This document shows positions 45,927 through 47,111 of a DNA stretch of 47,111 nt, one piece after another. The DNA comes from an uncultured Candidatus Actinomarina sp. (lineage in GTDB: Bacteria; Actinomycetota; Acidimicrobiia; Actinomarinales; Actinomarinaceae): positions 1 through 47,111 of the forward strand of contig CACLXG010000005.1 in the NCBI GenBank assembly GCA_902610815.1, in the 5' to 3' direction. Made by a program: the position numbers and the translations under genes. How positions within the stretch are numbered: the first letter of the stretch is position 1; each line of letters opens with the position of its first letter. The notes below the pieces were generated by a model. That model saw only the letters and a list, made by a program, of their open reading frames with translations, searched no databases and was not told the origin of the DNA.

Positions 45927-45932
45927 TATAAT
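45927..45932 (+). promoter_or_regulatory. Candidate -10 element of the MFS transporter gene
   Basis: Consensus TATAAT, 20 bases before the ATG. No clear -35 and no Shine-Dalgarno, so the leader would be short. Confidence 0.45.
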
Positions 45933-45952
45933 TCTCTAGCTAACCTTTAACT

Positions 45953-47111
45953 ATGATTACTGATGCTAAAAAAATATTTGGTCTTTTACTATCAGTTGGT
46001 TTTTCATCGATTGGTTTCATAGCTGCAATCACTGTAACTGTTTTGGCTGCAAGAGAAGTGTCAAACAATCCGTTATTTCTTGGATTCCCAAACGCTGTAG
46101 GTGTTGGTGGTGCGTTTATTGGAACCCAAATGTTTTATAAAATTTCAAAAAAATATTCCAGACTTGCTGCATTGTCAATGACATTTTTTGTGGGAGCAAT
46201 TGGGAGTGTTGTGTTGTTTTACAGTCTTATTGTTGACTCGTTCATTTTATTGATGATTGGCGCATTAATACTCGGATTTGGACAATCTGCAACACTTCAA
46301 TCAAGATATGCTGCATCATTTGTTGCAAGTGAAAAATTTAAAGCTACAGCATTATCCCTTGCAGTTTGGTTTTCTGTGTTTGGATCAGTTTTTGGACCAA
46401 GATTAGTAAGTGTCTACTCTGATTATTTTGATAATCTATTTAACTCTGAATTAATTGTTGGTTATATAGTCGCAATGGTTGGTATGCTTTTTGCTTCTGC
46501 GTCAGTTTTGACGTTTACTTCTTCAAACAGTTCACTTCGAGAACCAGCAGAAGTAGAGGAAGTTGCAGAGAAAGCAGTTGAATCAAAAAAAGATGGAAAT
46601 ATTTTGACACTTCTTCTAGTTCTAAATCATTTCACAATGGTCGTAATTATGTCAGCAACACCCCTCCATGTTCAAGATATTGGTGAAACAGTTGAATTAG
46701 TTGGAGTAATTATTAGTTACCACACACTTGGAATGTTTTTGCTTTCACCTATATTAGGAAATTATGTTGACAAATACGGATACAAAAATTTTACCTATGT
46801 CGGAACTGCAATTTTATTCATAAGTTGTTTAACTACATTTATTAATTCTGGACCACTTGCACTAAAAATAGGTCTTTATTTGCTTGGATTAGGTTGGAAC
46901 TTCAATTACGTAGCAATCAGTGCAGCTATTTCAAAATTTTCAATCAAATTTAAGACACCTTTAAATATTCGAAGCGATTCTTATGTGTTCCTCGGAAGTT
47001 TTGCAGCTCACACAACCTTAGGACTCTCTTATTTGTTGATTGGATATAGAGGGTTAGTGACTGTAGGAATGCTTGTGAGTATATATTTATTCTTAAATTT
47101 AAAGAAGTTAA
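45953..47111 (+). CDS. Major facilitator superfamily transporter (partial, 3' end off window)
   Basis: The frame is open from ATG 45953 to the right edge, 386 codons, with no stop. About eleven to twelve hydrophobic helices in two halves, separated by a charged loop (EPAEVEEVAEKAVESKKDG). The loop after helix 8 has the MFS-like GNYVDKYGYKN. The N-terminal half resembles drug- or metabolite-export MFS proteins with the block GLLLSVGFSSIGFIAAITV. Substrate unknown. Family members are about 400 residues, so only a few residues should be missing. Confidence 0.82.
   Translation, partial: MITDAKKIFGLLLSVGFSSIGFIAAITVTVLAAREVSNNPLFLGFPNAVGVGGAFIGTQMFYKISKKYSRLAALSMTFFVGAIGSVVLFYSLIVDSFILLMIGALILGFGQSATLQSRYAASFVASEKFKATALSLAVWFSVFGSVFGPRLVSVYSDYFDNLFNSELIVGYIVAMVGMLFASASVLTFTSSNSSLREPAEVEEVAEKAVESKKDGNILTLLLVLNHFTMVVIMSATPLHVQDIGETVELVGVIISYHTLGMFLLSPILGNYVDKYGYKNFTYVGTAILFISCLTTFINSGPLALKIGLYLLGLGWNFNYVAISAAISKFSIKFKTPLNIRSDSYVFLGSFAAHTTLGLSYLLIGYRGLVTVGMLVSIYLFLNLKKL

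Noticed and set aside
1-47111. CRISPR array, insertion sequence or prophage
   Set aside because: No spaced direct repeats, transposase-like protein, terminal inverted repeats or phage gene were seen; all strong genes are housekeeping or transport.

Overview
This is an AT-rich, densely packed bacterial chromosome segment. Genes overlap by a few bases or sit back to back, GTG and TTG starts are common, and nearly everything lies on the minus strand. The gene content is actinobacterial in style: disA-carD-ispF-cysS-rlmB, clpC, lysS, a folate cluster next to ftsH-hpt-tilS, type III pantothenate kinase, and a menaquinone-type flavoprotein reductase beside the nuo operon. With the low GC and minimal spacers, this points to a streamlined, probably marine, uncultured actinobacterium of the Candidatus Actinomarinales/Acidimicrobiia kind. 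That placement is inference from gene order and base composition. I see no insertion sequence, phage gene or CRISPR array, and no gene-free stretch longer than 300 bases.

Layout. Positions 1-11127 hold a complex I operon, nuoA to nuoL, on the minus strand; nuoL runs off the left edge. A perfect Rex operator sits just upstream of nuoA. A geranylgeranyl-reductase-family flavoprotein follows (11207-12472), then the NADH/NAD sensor Rex on the plus strand (12580-13224). Next come a MATE exporter, a 99-residue unknown protein and a CvpA-CAP fusion (13226-15805). Positions 15930-20719 hold a branched-chain amino acid ABC transporter: a lipoprotein binding protein on plus, convergent with livFGMH on minus, with a strong terminator between them. 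An unknown three-helix membrane protein and tRNA-Thr(UGU) lead that operon. rlmB, cysS, ispF, carD and disA occupy 21688-25914. A zinc-ribbon membrane protein, a nucleoside hydrolase, clpC, a polyprenyl diphosphate synthase and lysS follow. Positions 32873-41989 hold coaX, panC, folK, folB, a phosphatase-like pseudoenzyme, folP, folE, ftsH, hpt, tilS, a small membrane protein and a 5'-3' exonuclease. The right end is a methionine/SAM module: metX, metY and metK, with SAM-type riboswitches before metY and metK. An MFS transporter runs off the right edge.

How it works together. The nuo genes build the NADH:menaquinone oxidoreductase. Rex, encoded nearby, probably represses them when NADH is low. 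The flavoprotein and the polyprenyl synthase probably supply and finish the quinone side chain. metY, metX and metK make homoserine-derived methionine and SAM, and both transcription units appear to be shut off by SAM through hairpins that hide the ribosome binding site.

The least explained items are: a candidate structured small RNA at about 42021-42114 with two hairpins carrying the same GCAA-capped tip, a good promoter and its own terminator; the CvpA-CAP fusion; the dead dual-specificity-phosphatase-like protein inside the folate operon; and a GTP cyclohydrolase I lacking two substrate-binding arginines.
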